From an uncultured Gammaproteobacteria bacterium (GTDB lineage: Bacteria > Pseudomonadota > Gammaproteobacteria > Coxiellales > Coxiellaceae), in contig CAIQCE010000139.1 in the NCBI GenBank assembly GCA_903870185.1, positions 1 through 5,952 on the forward strand: a stretch of 5,952 nt of DNA. The letters run 5' to 3'. A program made the translations under genes and the position numbers. Position 1 is the stretch's first letter. Each line of letters opens with the position of its first letter. Below are positions 5,901-5,952 of the stretch, in pieces. The notes below the pieces were generated by a model, which was not told the origin of the DNA, did not search any database, and saw only the letters and a list, made by a program, of their open reading frames with translations.

Positions 5901-5916
5901 TTCAGCCTTTGCTGAA
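5901..5916. repeat. hairpin in the rpsU leader
   Basis: TTCAGC (5901-5906) and GCTGAA (5911-5916) form a perfect 6-base stem with a 4-base loop, about 45 bases upstream of the rpsU ATG. In the transcript it would be a compact hairpin. It is followed on the minus strand by CTTATTCTATTAATTTTT, so the T-run is not directly adjacent and an attenuator role is only possible. It could serve as a leader structure or mRNA stabiliser. Confidence 0.4.
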
Positions 5917-5923
5917 GGATGCC

Positions 5924-5952
5924 ATCTTAATCGCTTTGGAAGGAGAATGCAA
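5924..5952 (-). promoter_or_regulatory. weak candidate promoter for rpsU-yqeY
   Basis: On the minus strand TTGCAT (5947-5952, three of six) is followed after 17 bases by TAAGAT (5924-5929, four of six). The start would fall near 5917, just before the leader hairpin at 5901-5916. The -35 half touches the window edge, and stronger promoters could lie outside the window. Confidence 0.3.

Noticed and set aside
5936..5952. Possible start of a divergent gene (tsaD is often divergent from rpsU) at the right edge
   Set aside because: GGAAGGAGA looks like a ribosome binding site on the plus strand, but the ATG at 5947 is too close to it and only two codons are visible. Any real start would be outside the window.
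1..5952. CRISPR array, insertion sequence or toxin-antitoxin pair
   Set aside because: No regularly spaced repeats, no transposase and no paired small genes are present. The inserted gene stands alone and matches no toxin I recognise.

Overview
The window looks like the chromosome of a gammaproteobacterium with moderately AT-rich DNA. Its backbone is the macromolecular synthesis gene cluster, read on the minus strand: rpsU (ribosomal protein S21), yqeY (GatB/YqeY family), dnaG (primase), rpoD (primary sigma factor), then a tRNA with a CAT anticodon. RpoD, DnaG and S21 all resemble their E. coli counterparts closely. The rpsU-yqeY-dnaG-rpoD order is known from Pseudomonas-like and Legionella-like gammaproteobacteria. 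The style of the one unrecognised protein vaguely recalls Legionella/Coxiella relatives, but the order-level assignment is only an impression.

Layout from left to right. Positions 1-373 hold no intact gene. They contain interrupted minus-strand reading frames, two hairpins and a short direct repeat, lying downstream of the tRNA 3' end. Positions 374-450 are a tRNA (minus) best read as tRNA-Ile2, whose CAT anticodon is converted to lysidine-AU. rpoD occupies 486-2348 (minus), followed by a 149-base gap with a good promoter candidate and two inverted repeats. dnaG occupies 2498-4222 (minus). A 120-base gap (4223-4342) contains a long imperfect palindrome at 4268-4328. An unrecognised gene lies on the plus strand at 4343-5179. 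yqeY (5171-5623) and rpsU (5633-5857) follow on the minus strand, and the rpsU leader runs to the right edge.

The main oddity is the plus-strand gene sitting inside an otherwise minus-strand operon, between yqeY and dnaG. It brings its own upstream palindrome and what looks like its own rho-independent terminator. The terminator lies inside the 3' end of yqeY, and the two stop codons overlap. As a result rpsU-yqeY is probably split transcriptionally from dnaG-rpoD, which would need their own promoters; candidates are given. The conserved genes couple translation (S21, tRNA-Ile2), replication initiation (primase) and transcription (sigma-70). Nothing in the window shows that the inserted gene takes part in those processes, and no complete new system could be demonstrated.
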